This document shows, piece after piece, positions 18,039-28,028 of a DNA stretch of 64,000 nucleotides. The first letter of the stretch is position 1, and each line of letters begins with the position of its first letter. The notes beneath the pieces were generated by a model. It was not told the DNA's origin. It did not search any database and saw only the letters and a list, made by a program, of their open reading frames with translations. Both the position numbers and the translations under genes were made by a program. The DNA comes from JAEZBP01 sp963832725 (lineage in GTDB: Bacteria > Myxococcota_A > Polyangia > Polyangiales > Sandaracinaceae): contig CAWHVG010000001.1 of assembly GCA_963832725.1 (NCBI GenBank), positions 1,364,001 to 1,428,000 on the forward strand. The letters are read 5' to 3'.

Positions 18039-19199
18039 ATGAAGAGCGCGACGTTCGAGAGCCCCGTCGAGGCTCCCATCGGGCGCCACGTCGGCCGCGC
18101 GCGTGGCGAAGACGCGGGCCCGACGCTGATCGTCATCGGCGGCATGCACGGAAACGAGCCCGGCGGTGTGCTCGCCGTGCAGCGAGTGCTGGATCGGCTG
18201 GCGGACGACGACGCGGGGCTGCGCGGTGAGCTCGTCGCGCTCGCCGGCAACGTGGGCGCGCTCCGGCTGGGCCATCGCTATCGCGAGCACGATTTGAACC
18301 GCCAGTGGAACGACGAGCACGTCCTCGAGCTCCGCCGCAGCCGCTCAGGCGAGCTCGGCGCCGAGGACGAGGAGCTCCTCGATCTGCTCTCGGCCATCGA
18401 GGACGCCATGGCCCGCTCGCGCGGCGACGTCTACCTGATGGATCTGCACACCACGAGCGCGGCCGGCGTCCCCTTCGTGCTCTTCGGCGACACCCTGCGA
18501 CAGCGCCGCTTCGGGCTCTCGTTCCCGCTCCCCGTCGTGCTCGGCCTCGAGGAGCAGCTCGACGGCGTGCTGAGCGCGTACTTCACCGAGCGCGGGTGTG
18601 TCTCGCTCGCCATCGAGGGCGGTCAGCACGACGACCCTGCGTCGATCGACAGCCTCGAAGCGTGCGTGTGGATCGCGCTCGTCGCGTCCGGAATGCTCGA
18701 CGGCGATCGTGTCCCCGAGCACGCCGCTGCCTACGGCTTGCTCGAGACCAAGCGCGGCTCGCTCCCGCCGGTGATGGAGGTGACCCACCGGCACGCCATC
18801 GTGCCCGAGGACCGCTTCCGCATGGCGCCGGGCTTCGCGAACCTGGACCGCGTCCGAAAGGGCCAGCTCCTCGCGAAGGACGCGCGCGGCGAGCTCCGCG
18901 CCACCGAGGACGGGCTGGTGATCCTCCCGCTCTACCAAGGGCTCGGCAGCGACGGGTTCTTCTGGGGCCGCCCGGTCGGCAAAGCCCGCCTCGCCCTCGC
19001 CGAGCAGCTCCGTCGACACCGCCTCGACCGACTGCTCCCTTTGTTACCCGGCGTCCGGCGCGACCCCGCGCATCCGGACCGCCTCCGCGCGGACACCCGC
19101 ATCGCGCGCCTCTACCCGCTCGACGTCTTCCACCTCTTCGGCTACCGCCGCCTGCGCGAAGACGGCCGCGACCTGATCGTCGCGCGCCAGCCGCAGTAG
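18039..19199 (+). CDS. Succinylglutamate desuccinylase/aspartoacylase-family Zn deacylase
   Basis: About 386 residues from ATG 18039 (MKSATFESPVEAPIGRHVG); an upstream ATG at 18003 would add 12 residues but has no ribosome-binding site. Zinc and substrate motifs of the ASPA/AstE family are clear: GGMHGNEPGG (His, Glu), EHDLNRQWN (substrate Arg region) and YLMDLHTTSA (His). The catalytic Glu is in the VSLAIEGGQH region. The family removes acyl groups from amino acids. At the end of the ATP-grasp/GCS2 run, it may trim or recycle an N-acyl amino-acid product. The 217 bases before it contain no gene. The frame is intact. Confidence 0.85.
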   Translation: MKSATFESPVEAPIGRHVGRARGEDAGPTLIVIGGMHGNEPGGVLAVQRVLDRLADDDAGLRGELVALAGNVGALRLGHRYREHDLNRQWNDEHVLELRRSRSGELGAEDEELLDLLSAIEDAMARSRGDVYLMDLHTTSAAGVPFVLFGDTLRQRRFGLSFPLPVVLGLEEQLDGVLSAYFTERGCVSLAIEGGQHDDPASIDSLEACVWIALVASGMLDGDRVPEHAAAYGLLETKRGSLPPVMEVTHRHAIVPEDRFRMAPGFANLDRVRKGQLLAKDARGELRATEDGLVILPLYQGLGSDGFFWGRPVGKARLALAEQLRRHRLDRLLPLLPGVRRDPAHPDRLRADTRIARLYPLDVFHLFGYRRLREDGRDLIVARQPQ

Positions 19200-19253
19200 T
19201 CGGGCTCGGCGCGCGGCGAGACGACGAGCGAGCCGGCTCTGAGCCGGACGTGG

Positions 19254-19287
19254 TTCGGGCCGAGCTCCGTGAGAAGCTCGGCCCGAA
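19254..19287. terminator. Hairpin between convergent genes
   Basis: A perfect 13-bp stem, TTCGGGCCGAGCT at 19254-19266 with AGCTCGGCCCGAA at 19275-19287, and an 8-base loop. It lies between the end of the deacylase gene and the end of the minus-strand gene. There is no T-run after it in either direction, so termination strength is uncertain. Confidence 0.6.
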
Positions 19288-19317
19288 AAGCACACGGCCC
19301 GCCGCGACCACGAAGCG

Positions 19318-20045
19318 CTACATGCAACCGCCACCGCTGCACGAACCGCTGACGCACATCACGTTGCAGGCGCATGCGTCGGTCCCGTGCCGCAGTGGCA
19401 AACACCTCCGCTGACACGTGTCCGACTGGGCGTGCAGGCAGCTGGCAGCCGCCACAGTTGTTGAAGTCGGTCTGCACATCGGCGCAGCCACTCGCGCAGC
19501 AGGTCTGGCCGGCGGCGCACGACGTGGTCGCCCGCGCCGTCGGTGCTGCACACGCACTGACCGGTCGGGGTGCAGGTGTCGGCTCGCTCCGCCATCCCTG
19601 TGCAGGCCGCGCAACAGGACGCGATCTCGTCGATGGCGCCGTCGCAGTCGTCGTCCATTCCGTCGCAGGTCTCGGGGGCGCCGGGGTAGATGTCGGGGTC
19701 GCGGTCGTTGCAGTCGCAGGCCGGCGGCGCCTGACCGGGGCGGCAGGCGTCGAAGAAGTCGCCGTCGGTGTTCCCGCAGGAGTCTTCCATTCCGTCGCAG
19801 TTCTCGTCGATTCCGTCTCCGCATATCTCGAACGACGGCACGCATGCGTCGGGCCCGGTCGAGCCGCCGCCGTCATGTCCGGGCGTGCTGCCGCCGCCGT
19901 CGCCGTGGGTGGTCGAGCCACCACCGTCCATGTGGGTCGTGTTCCCGCCGCCGTCCGAGCCGGAGCCCGAGCCGCCGCAGCCGGGGATGGAGAGCGCGAG
20001 CACGAAGGCGAAGGTGAGCGAAGCGGAGAGAGAGAACGGCTTCAT
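19318..20045 (-). CDS. MopE-type Cys-rich lipoprotein (several frame breaks)
   Basis: Starts MKPFSLSASLTFAFVLALSI with lipobox PGC, then a linker of repeated DGGGSTTHG-like units. Next come two Cys/Asp motifs, EICGDGIDENCDGMEDSCG and ETCDGMDDDCDGAIDE, of the MopE putative metal-binding type common in myxobacteria. After GQCVCSTDGAG, frame changes near 19525, 19440, 19410 and 19385 are needed. The pieces then read TCCASGCADVQTDFNNCGGC, CLHAQSDTC, GGVCHCGTG and ACACNVMCVSGSCSGGGCM. It is probably a surface lipoprotein with disulphides or Ca-binding loops. Function is unknown. Its start has a GGAGC site. Confidence 0.65.
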
Positions 20046-20144
20046 CGGAAGCTCCGATTTCTGCGGCGGCGACTACCGCCGGATTCATTCCAAGAGTGCG
20101 AACGTGCCCCGAGAATTCGACCCGCGGGGGACGTCGCGAATACC

Positions 20145-21873
20145 TCAGCGGCGACGGCGCCGGACGAGGAAGGCCAGCGCGCCGAGGCCCCACAGCCAGT
20201 TCGGAGCGCCTTCGCCGCCGGCCGCGTGACAGCCACAGCCCGGGCGCGGAGGCGGACCGTGGCGGCCCGGACCTGCGTCCAGACCGCCATTGCTCCCGTC
20301 GTACCCGGGGGGGTTGTAACCAGAGTCGAAGCCAGGCCCGATGGGACCGGCGTCGAAGCCAGGTGAGACGCCGCCGTCCGACGTGCTCGCGCCGGCGACG
20401 CAGGCGCCCGCCTCACAGTGCTGCCCGGACGGGCAGGTGGTCCCGGCGCAGGCGTCCATGCAGGTTCCGCCCTGGCAGTAGAAGCCCGGATCGCAGTGGA
20501 CCAGGGCGCAGCTCGGATCGGTGCAGGTGCCGTCGGCGTTGCAGGTCGCGCCGTCCGGGCAGGGCGTGCAGGGGCAGCCGGGCCGGCACATGCCGTCCTG
20601 GCAGACCGAGCCGTCGCCGCAGCTGATTTCGGCGCAGATGTCGATGCAGCGGCCGGCGATGCACTGCTGGCCGTGCGGGCAGCTCACGCCGGCGCAGGCG
20701 TCCATGCAAGTACCGCCGACGCAGCGCTGACCCGAGGGGCAGGAGACGCCCATGCAGGCGGTGTCGATGCACCTACCGTCGGTGTTGCAGGTCTGGCCGT
20801 CGGAGCAGCCGCCCTCGAAGCAGGGGGGGATGCAGGAGCCCTGGTAGCAGACGTTGGGCGAGGTGCAGAGGCCATCGCCATCGTCGACGTTGCCATTGCA
20901 GTCGTTGTCGACGCCGTCACAGACCTCCGAGGTCGACATCCCGACCTGCACGCAGCTCACGCCGCCGCCGATGCATTGGGTGACCCCAATCCCGCAGGCG
21001 CCCTGCATGCCGGTGTCGCAGTTGTTGCCAGCATCGGGGCAGGACGACCATCCCTCCATGAACGCTGAAACGCCAGATCCCCGGCATGCCGACGTTCGAC
21101 GTCGTGCACTGGTTGAGGATGGACATTGTTCACGCGAGTTCGGGACCGACACGTAGTCGGTGCCGTTGTGGCGCATCGAACCCCACGACCGCGCCGGCGT
21201 TCCGCCGAAGCCCCCCGAGCCGCCACTGGCCTCGCCCGTGGTCCATTCGCAGCGGTTGTAACGGAACTCCACGTCGAAGTCACCCGTCCCGCAGCCCGAC
21301 GCGTTCGTGATGATGATCTGGAAGTTCATCTTCTTGTCGTCGTGCGTGCGGGAAGTAGCCAACGTTGTGCCAGGTCCGATGAACATCGCCCGGCCCGAGA
21401 TAGTACCAGACGTAGTTGTTGGTGGGCGGAGCTGCCGCCCCGAGTGTCGACATCGGCCCAGTACGGCGCGATCATCGGGCCGCCGCCGTACGACGCGGCT
21501 GAGCGGGAAGCTCTGAGGGCGTGAAAATGTAGAGGCCTGTGCTTCCGAAGGTGAGGTTGCCGTTGTTGTTGAGAACCATCGTGGTGTAGGGGCCGCCGAA
21601 GAACTGCAAGCCCCCAGGGAAGGCGGGCGGAGTCCCGGAGGTCAGGTCGATCGGAGCGGTGTTGCCGTCGTCGTTTGCCGGCAGGGTGCGGGTCACGAGC
21701 CCCCCGGGGGCGTCCATCAGCGGCACGCAGCCCGGTGTGGTACCGGCGGGGTCGGGATGCCAACCGCCGCCCGCGGTCGGTGAGCACTGGGCGTTGGCGA
21801 TCGAGCTGGGCGCGAGCGCGTGAAGCAACGCGGCCAGGCAAGCAACAAGTGTGAAGCGGGTGGGCACGGACAT
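20145..21873 (-). CDS. Nidogen-like/EGF-type Cys-rich surface protein with MYXO-CTERM tail (four frame breaks)
   Basis: The start at 21873 (MSVPTRFTLVACLAALLHAL, signal peptide to NAQC) has a GGAGG site. Frame changes near 21503, 21425, 21130 and 21065 are needed. The N-terminal domain is nidogen-like: LNNNGNLTFG, GGPMIAPYWADVDTRG, FQIIITNASGCGTGDFDVEF and SNVGMPGIWRF. Next is a MopE-like motif, EVCDGVDNDCNGNVDDGDG. About eight Cys-rich repeats follow (CMGVSCPSGQRCVGGTCMDA and similar, each about 25 residues). After an Asp/Gly/Pro linker the C-terminus is GCGCHAAGG, a hydrophobic segment (LWGLGALAFLV) and RRRRR, which is a MYXO-CTERM sorting signal. It is probably a large cell-surface adhesin-type protein. 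Confidence 0.75.
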
Positions 21874-21950
21874 CGAAACCTCCGGGACGAGGAGAGAATA
21901 CCTCGGCTCGCGCTTCCGATGAAGTTGCCAGCGGCGAATAGCCGCCAGAA

Positions 21951-21967
21951 CGCACGTTTTCCGTGCG
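21951..21967 (-). terminator. Short hairpin after the acyl-CoA synthetase fusion gene
   Basis: CGCAC and GTGCG flank a GTTTTCC loop. On the minus strand the hairpin is followed by TTC. It lies 19 bases past the end of the minus-strand gene at 21986. The stem is only 5 bp, so this is a weak call. Confidence 0.3.
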
Positions 21968-21985
21968 AGCGGACGTGATCCCGTA

Positions 21986-24900
21986 TCAAGCGCGGGACGT
22001 GGGGACGTCGGGCTCGGGGGCCTCCTCGAGCGCTCGGTAGCGCCCGTCGTCGCCCAGCCGATAGACGCGGCCGCTCAGTCCCTCGTCGATCAGCGCCCGC
22101 TTGAGCGGCCGGTAGCCGTCGGTCATGGCGATGTCGCTCACGGCGCGAACGAAGCGCGGCCGCTGGTGGGGCGCGAGCTTCTCGGAGACCACTTCGGCCA
22201 GGCGACCGAGGTCCAGGTGGTCGTCCTTCGGCGCCACGGCGACGGTCACGACGGTCTCGCCGTCCACCTCCAGGCCGTACGCGACGAGCATCTTCACGTC
22301 GGCGCGCCGGTAGAGGAGATCCTCGATCTCGCGGGTGAAGACCGGCCCCTCCGGTGTGCGCACCACGTCGACCAGACGGTCGACGAACCAGTAGTCGCCG
22401 TCCGCGTCCTGCCGCAGCAGATCCCCGGTCGAGAACCACCTGTCGCCCGGCTCGAAGACGTCGCGGAGCACGCGCGCCGCGGTCGCCGCCGGGTCGAGGT
22501 AGCCGTCGAAGCCGGCCATGGGGCTGCCTCGATCCACCCGCGCCAACAACACGCCCGGCTCGTTCACGCCGGCGCGGCGGAGCTGCCCCTGCTCGTCTCG
22601 TTCGAGTGCCTCGCGCGCGAAGTCGTAGGCCACCAGCGTCATCTCGGTCGCGCCCGGCAAGGGGCTCCCCAGCGCGCCGACCTTCTCGCCCGAGGCGTTG
22701 GCGAGGACCGCGTTGCCCTCGGTGGAGGCATAGAACTCGAGCACGCCCGTCTCGAAGCGGTGCGTCAGCCGCTCCCACACGTCCACCCGCATGCCGCTGC
22801 CAGCGAAGAGGCGCACCGGGTTGTGCGCGTCGGCGGGATCCGGCGGCGCGTCGACCAGCTCCCGGCACATCTCGCCGGCGTAGAAGACGACGGTGGCACC
22901 GTAGCGGCGGGCCTCGTTCCAGAAGTGATCCGGGCTGAAGCGAGCCGCCAATGCGAGGCGCGATCCGCCCACGAGCGCACCGCCGACGGCGACCAGGATG
23001 CCCGCCGCGTGGTGGAGTGGGAGCACGCAGTAGACCGTGTCGTTCGGGTCCAGCGTGCAGCCTGCGGCCGCGCCGAGCGCGCTGAACGCCCAGCGGCGGT
23101 TGGTGATCTTGGCGGCGCGGGGCTCCTCGTGGCGGCCGGCGGTGAAGAGCACCATCGCGAGATCGCTGGCGCGGCCGGCGTTCGGCTCGTAGCCCGGCGG
23201 CAGGCGCACGGCGCTCGGATCGATGCCCTCCATGTCGACGACGCCCTCCGGCACGACGCGCCCCTCGCCGTAGGGTCCACCGAGGACCAGCACCCGCCCG
23301 GAGAAGGCCTCCTGGGCGCGCGCCGCGTTCGCTGGATCGGCGACCAGGTGCTTCACCTCGCCGATCTGGAGCGCGCGCTCGAGGCCGACCCGCTTCATGT
23401 CCGGGCTGAGCAGCACGGAGACGGCGCCCATCCGGTTGAGCGCGGTGACGATGGAGAGATACGTCGGCCGGCCGTGCATCAACACGCCGACCCGGTCACC
23501 CGGCGCGACGCCGCAGGCCAGGAGCCCGCGGACGACGGCGTCCACGCGGCGATCGGCGTCGGCGTAGCTGAACGCGCGCCCCTTCCAGAGGAAGAAGGTG
23601 GCGTCGGGCATCCGCTCGGCGTTCTCGGCCAGCACCAGCCCGGCGTTGATCTGCGTATCGCTTCGGATCCGGCGCAGCCGGCTCAAGCGCGGGAGCTGCC
23701 AGCGCAGGGCGTCGATGGCTTCGGTGACGTCTTTGCCGAAGCGGCCGACGCGCTTCCACGCGTCTTCGAGCGCGTCGGTGGCGAAGCCGTAGAAGTCGTC
23801 GACGTCGAGCTCGAGCGCGTCGAAGTCGGTGTCCTCGTCGTCCTCGTGCCGCGGCGGCTCGGCGAGCGCCGGCGGCAGCTCCGCCTGGTCCTCCTGCCAG
23901 CGCACCCAGTCGGTCACGGTCGGCCAGGTCGCGTTCAGCGCGCGCGAGCCGACCACCAGGCCGAGATGCCCGGCCGGGATCCCCACCTCGAAGACGTCGG
24001 CGTTGAAGGCGGCGCTGCGGATGGCGCGCACCGAGGCGGGGCGGGCGATGTCGTCGGTGAGCCCGACGAAGAAGAGGATGGGACAGGTCGAGATCGGCGA
24101 GGCTGACCGAGCGGCCGTCCACCACGAAGCCACCGGCGGCCATGCGGTTGGCCACGATGAAGTCGTCGACGAAGGTGCGCAGCGCCGGGCCGGGCCACGC
24201 CACGAAGCCCTCGCCACCGAGGAAGCGGCGGCGGCTCTCGCGCTTCTCCAGCGCCTGCCGGTCGTGGAGCTTGCCCACGAAGTCGAAGAGCTGCTCGACC
24301 TCTTTCTTCGGGCTCACCATCTTGAACCCGAAGCTGGTCAAAAAGCCCGGCAGGCCCGGCAGCTCCTGGAGCGGCCGCTCGATGACCCGCCGCAGCCCGC
24401 CGATGACCTTCTCGGCGATCTCCTCGCTCACGTGCATCGGCAGGTTCTGGTGGATGTCCACCGGGCTGCCGAAGGTGATCAGCGACGCGATGCCCTCGCT
24501 GCGCCGGTAGGCGGCGGCCTGGTAGCAGAACATCCCCCCTTGCGAGTAGCCGCCGAGGTGGACGTCTCGCCCGGAGGCGGCGCGCACCCGATCGATGGCG
24601 TCCGAGACCGCCAAGACGTGGTCGTCGAGGGTGCGGGTCATGCCGCCCTCGATCCGCTCCGGCGCGCCGAAGTCGACCAGCCACACGTCCACGCCCTGCC
24701 CGAGCAGGTAGCTCACGGCGCTCAGCTCCGGCGCCATGTCGTAGATCTCGCTCGTGACCATCAGAGGCGGGATCAACAGGAGCGGCGCCTGCACGCCCTC
24801 CCCTTCCGCCCGCTCGATGCTCTGGTAGCGGCGCAGGCCATAGATCCGGTCCTGGTGCACGACGTCGAACTGCGTCCGATGCGGCGTGGTGAGACGTCCG

Positions 24901-24995
24901 AGGCGGATCATCTCGGCCGCGTTCGCCGCGCCCATCTTGAGGCGGCGCCAGCTCGCCGCCTTCACTCCACGTCGCTTCCGTCTGCGTTCGACCAT
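21986..24995 (-). CDS. PhaC-like alpha/beta hydrolase fused to acyl-CoA synthetase (one frame break)
   Basis: About 1,002 residues after removing one base near 24095 (CTCGACC). Residues about 1-350 form an alpha/beta hydrolase of the polyhydroxyalkanoate-synthase type: LLLIPPLMVTSEIYDM, VWLVDFGAPE, elbow GGYSQGGMFCYQ, and FFVGLTDDIARP. Residues about 470-1000 are an AMP-binding ligase (FATP-like): GVLMHGRPTYLSIVTALNRM, FYASTEGNAVLANASG and WFSTGDLLRQDADGDYWFVD. The usual phosphate loop TSGTTGxPK is replaced by FTAGRHEEPRAAKITNRRW. The same architecture and the loop variant recall a mycobacterial acyl-CoA synthetase subfamily of similar length, from memory. It probably activates or transfers acyl groups. 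It is divergent from the Nudix gene at 25075. Confidence 0.8.
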
Positions 24996-25074
24996 CGTGT
25001 TGGGCTCCCCCGATGCCGTTCGCGCGGATGCGCGCGAGAAGCGGCCGGATCATATCAGTCCCAGGAGGCATTTC

Positions 25075-25611
25075 ATGTCAGAGCGAGTGGCGGTCGTCGA
25101 TGAGCACAATCGCTTCGTCCGCTGGACGGACCGGGCAGAGATTCACGGTCGGAAGCTGCCCCACCGCAGCGTGCAGGTGCTTCTCTTCGACTCGGGAGGG
25201 CGCCTGGTGCTGCAGCGCCGCGCGGCGACGAAGCAAACGCACCCCGGGTTCTGGGACGCTTCCGCGTCGGGCCACGTGGAGGCGCCCGACTACCCGGATC
25301 TCGCGCGGCCCGACGACGATCTGGACGCGGTCTACGACGCCGTGGCCGTGCGCGAGCTGGAAGAGGAGCTCGGCGTGCGCACCGAGCTGACGCGCCTGGG
25401 CCGCTTCGCGCCGCTCGAGGGGGTGCACTACGAGCATTTCGTGCTCTACCGCGGCGTCAGCGACGGTCCCTACCGGCTCCAGGTCGAGGAGGTCGCGGAG
25501 GTGCGCGCGTTCGACGCCGCCGCGCTCCACCGACTGCTCGCGAGCGAGGAGCCCGTGACCGAATCCGTGAAGTGGCTGATTCGCTGGGCCCGAAACAATG
25601 GCGTGTGGTGA
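25075..25611 (+). CDS. Nudix hydrolase with enlarged Nudix box
   Basis: 178 residues, with AGGAGG eight bases before the ATG. It has the fold of Nudix hydrolases of the IPP-isomerase-like type (VAVVDEHNRFVRWTDRAEIH; FWDASASGHVEAPDYPD; AVRELEEELGV; HYEHFVLYRG). The catalytic metal-binding helix RELEEELG is intact. The segment between the leading Gly-His-Val-Glu and that helix is about 13 residues longer than the standard box, with an insert around LARPDDDLDAVYD. The substrate is unknown; the family hydrolyses nucleoside diphosphates linked to various groups. The gene at 25644 starts 32 bases downstream, so they may form an operon. Confidence 0.85.
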   Translation: MSERVAVVDEHNRFVRWTDRAEIHGRKLPHRSVQVLLFDSGGRLVLQRRAATKQTHPGFWDASASGHVEAPDYPDLARPDDDLDAVYDAVAVRELEEELGVRTELTRLGRFAPLEGVHYEHFVLYRGVSDGPYRLQVEEVAEVRAFDAAALHRLLASEEPVTESVKWLIRWARNNGVW

Positions 25612-25643
25612 TATGCTCGCCGACCGGTGAGGGCCCGGAGGCG

Positions 25644-26870
25644 ATGAGCGACACCCACGGCGACGACACCGCAAGCGCGGATCAGACCGACCCGAGCATC
25701 GCGCTGCCGGTCGAGGAGCGGAACGGGCTGCAGATCCGACAGAGATCGCTCTCGGAGCCCGCGCACCTCGGCGGCGAGGCGAGCTCGGCGTCTTCGTCGC
25801 GTCCCCGTGCACCCGCGCGGCCGCCCGCGCTGCCCCCTCGCTCGCCGAGCGCCCGGCCCGCCGCGTGGCCGGCACAGAGCTCGACGTCCTCGCGGCCCGC
25901 CAGCATGCGCCCACCGCCCATTCGACCGGGGAGCATGGCGCCGCCGAGCATGCCCAAGCCCAGCGACCCGCCTCGGCCGGACGGCGGTTTCATCGACAAG
26001 AAGAAGCTGGCCCAGTTCGCGGCCCAGCTCGATCAGGCGGTGAAGACCATCCACGCGCAGCGCGGCGAGGTCTTGGAGCTGCGCGAGGCGCTCGATCGAC
26101 GGGTCGGCGAGCTGACGGCCCGGCTCGAGGGTCTCGACGCGCCGAGCGAAGCCGATCCCCGGCTCGACGCGCTCGAGGAGAGGCTGGCGGCGATCGAGGC
26201 TCGACCGGCGTCGGCGCCGAGCTTCCACGCGCTCGGCGAGGCCGACACGTTGAACGAGCGGATCGACGGGATGGACACCCGCCTGCACGTGCTCGAAGAG
26301 CGGACCGGCGAGGTACGCATCCGCATGCGGCTCGAGCGCACGGGCCATCGGGTGGAGGAGCTGGAGCGCCGGCTCGCCTTGGTGGACGAGAGCCAGCGCG
26401 CGGCGACGGAGGGCGTCGAGCAGGCGCGCGCGGCGAGCGCCGATCACGGCGAGCGCCTGACCCGGATCGAGTCGCTCTTCGAGGAGCTCGCGGAGGAGCT
26501 GCGCCACGAGCGGGAGGCGGTCGACCTCGACGGCGTCCGCGCGCGCCTCGACGATCTGGAGACGTTGGTCCTGCAGACCGGCACCGACGAGGAGACCCTC
26601 CGCAAGAAGCTGGTCGAGCAAGAGCGCGCGCTCGCGACGCTGCGCGAGAGCATGGTTCCGGGCGCATCGCAGGGCGACGACCTGACGCGGATCAAGGGCA
26701 TCGGTCCCAAGTACGCGCGGCTGCTCGCGGACATGGGCGTGACCTCCTTCGCGCAGATGGCGGCCTGGACGGGAGAGGACCTCGAGCGCGCGGCCGCGCA
26801 CCTCGGGATCCCGGCGTCGCGGATCGAGAAGGCCGGCTGGATCGCCGCGGCGGCCAAGCTCGCCACGTAG
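25644..26870 (+). CDS. Coiled-coil protein with C-terminal helix-hairpin-helix domain
   Basis: 408 residues from ATG 25644 (MSDTHGDDTASADQTD). Residues 1-115 are a low-complexity Pro/Ser/Arg/Ala region. Residues about 120-340 have long heptad-like segments rich in Leu, Glu and Arg, likely coiled coil. The C-terminal about 60 residues read DDLTRIKGIGPKYARLLADM and ITSFAQ-like MGVTSFAQMAAWTGEDL, a DUF4332-type double helix-hairpin-helix that resembles DNA-binding modules of nucleases and polymerases. It has no catalytic motif of its own. It may be a scaffold that links DNA or protein partners. The frame is intact. Confidence 0.8.
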   Translation: MSDTHGDDTASADQTDPSIALPVEERNGLQIRQRSLSEPAHLGGEASSASSSRPRAPARPPALPPRSPSARPAAWPAQSSTSSRPASMRPPPIRPGSMAPPSMPKPSDPPRPDGGFIDKKKLAQFAAQLDQAVKTIHAQRGEVLELREALDRRVGELTARLEGLDAPSEADPRLDALEERLAAIEARPASAPSFHALGEADTLNERIDGMDTRLHVLEERTGEVRIRMRLERTGHRVEELERRLALVDESQRAATEGVEQARAASADHGERLTRIESLFEELAEELRHEREAVDLDGVRARLDDLETLVLQTGTDEETLRKKLVEQERALATLRESMVPGASQGDDLTRIKGIGPKYARLLADMGVTSFAQMAAWTGEDLERAAAHLGIPASRIEKAGWIAAAAKLAT

Positions 26871-27061
26871 GAAATCCCGGAACACCGCGGATCTACACCG
26901 ACGATCTCCGAAGCGGGGCTCCGGCCCGCGACCGCCCTCGGAGAGAGCGCGCTCCCATTCGATCCCAGGGTGGCGTTCGGGGCCAGCGCCGGCTCGGTGT
27001 ACCGGTGCGCGCGCTGCTGGCATCGCGAATGCAGCTCCACGATGGAGCGCGGGAGGCAGCG

Positions 27062-27877
27062 ATGGTTCAGGAGCGTATGCAGAAGGTCCGCGACGCGGTC
27101 GTACGCCGCATCGCGCGGCCCATCTATCACGCGATTCTCGCCACGACCGGGCGGCGGCTCGCCACGGCGGTGCACTTCCGCTCGCTCGAAGCCTTCGGCG
27201 GGCAGTTCGACGCCGACGCGGAAGCGGCGCGCCGCGTGCTGGCGCGCCCCGAGCTGGACGTCGTCGAGCACGAGCCCGGCCGGACCTCCGTCCGCGTGAT
27301 GGCGCTCGACTACCACGACGTCGATCTCCTCGCGCCCTACCGCGAGGTCGCGATCGCGCTCCCGGTCCGCTACCGCGACGCGGACCACGACGACGAGGAG
27401 GGCTCGTTCGTGCTCCAGATGCCGGTCACGAGCGAAGAGGCCCGCTGGGGCGGCGTCGAGGTCTACGGCTTCCCGAAGTTCGTGGCCGCCATCGAGCTCG
27501 CCCGGGATGGTCGTACCCGCGTCGCCACGGTCCGCGCCGGCGGAGCGCATGTGCTCACGCTCCGCGTGGACTCCCTCGAGAGCGCGCAGGGCCAGGCCTC
27601 CTTCCACAACTACACGGTGCGGGGCGACCACCAACTCGTGGAGAGCCGCTTCGAGATCGACGGCGAGCTCGCGCTCGGCGAGGGCCACGCGACGCTGGAG
27701 CTCGGCGCGCACGCGATCGCCGACGAGCTTCGTCGGATGGGGATCGAGACCCGCGCTCGCACCGCGTTCTCCGTGCCGTGTGCGAGCGCCGTGCTGAGCC
27801 GGGGTCGCGCGGTCGGCCACGTGGCGCACGGCGAGCCGGAGATGCCTCCGCGATCGATGGAGGCCGAGCCCGCGTGA
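27062..27877 (+). CDS. Acetoacetate-decarboxylase-like protein
   Basis: 271 residues, starting at ATG 27062 behind GGGAGGC. The central region matches the acetoacetate decarboxylase fold: VMALDYHDVDLLAPYREVAI, ALPVRYRD, VTSEEARWGGVEVYGFPKFV, and later FHNYTVRGDHQLVESRF. The GFPK segment in the ADC family precedes a substrate-contacting loop. The Lys pair that forms the Schiff base in true decarboxylases is not evident here, so it may act on a different keto acid or ester, or be a non-decarboxylating relative. It lies between a helix-hairpin-helix protein and a thioesterase. The frame is intact. Confidence 0.7.
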   Translation: MVQERMQKVRDAVVRRIARPIYHAILATTGRRLATAVHFRSLEAFGGQFDADAEAARRVLARPELDVVEHEPGRTSVRVMALDYHDVDLLAPYREVAIALPVRYRDADHDDEEGSFVLQMPVTSEEARWGGVEVYGFPKFVAAIELARDGRTRVATVRAGGAHVLTLRVDSLESAQGQASFHNYTVRGDHQLVESRFEIDGELALGEGHATLELGAHAIADELRRMGIETRARTAFSVPCASAVLSRGRAVGHVAHGEPEMPPRSMEAEPA

Positions 27878-28028
27878 GGGCGTCCCCAGGCCCCGCTCCG
27901 TCGTGCTCACCGCGACACGGGACGGGCCCGAGGTCGTCGCCCACCGACTCCCCCTCCACGCACAGTCCGCGGCCGAGCTTTCGTCACCGGTTGATCGGTG
28001 CGTCCGCCGCAGGACAGACTCGCGCCGC

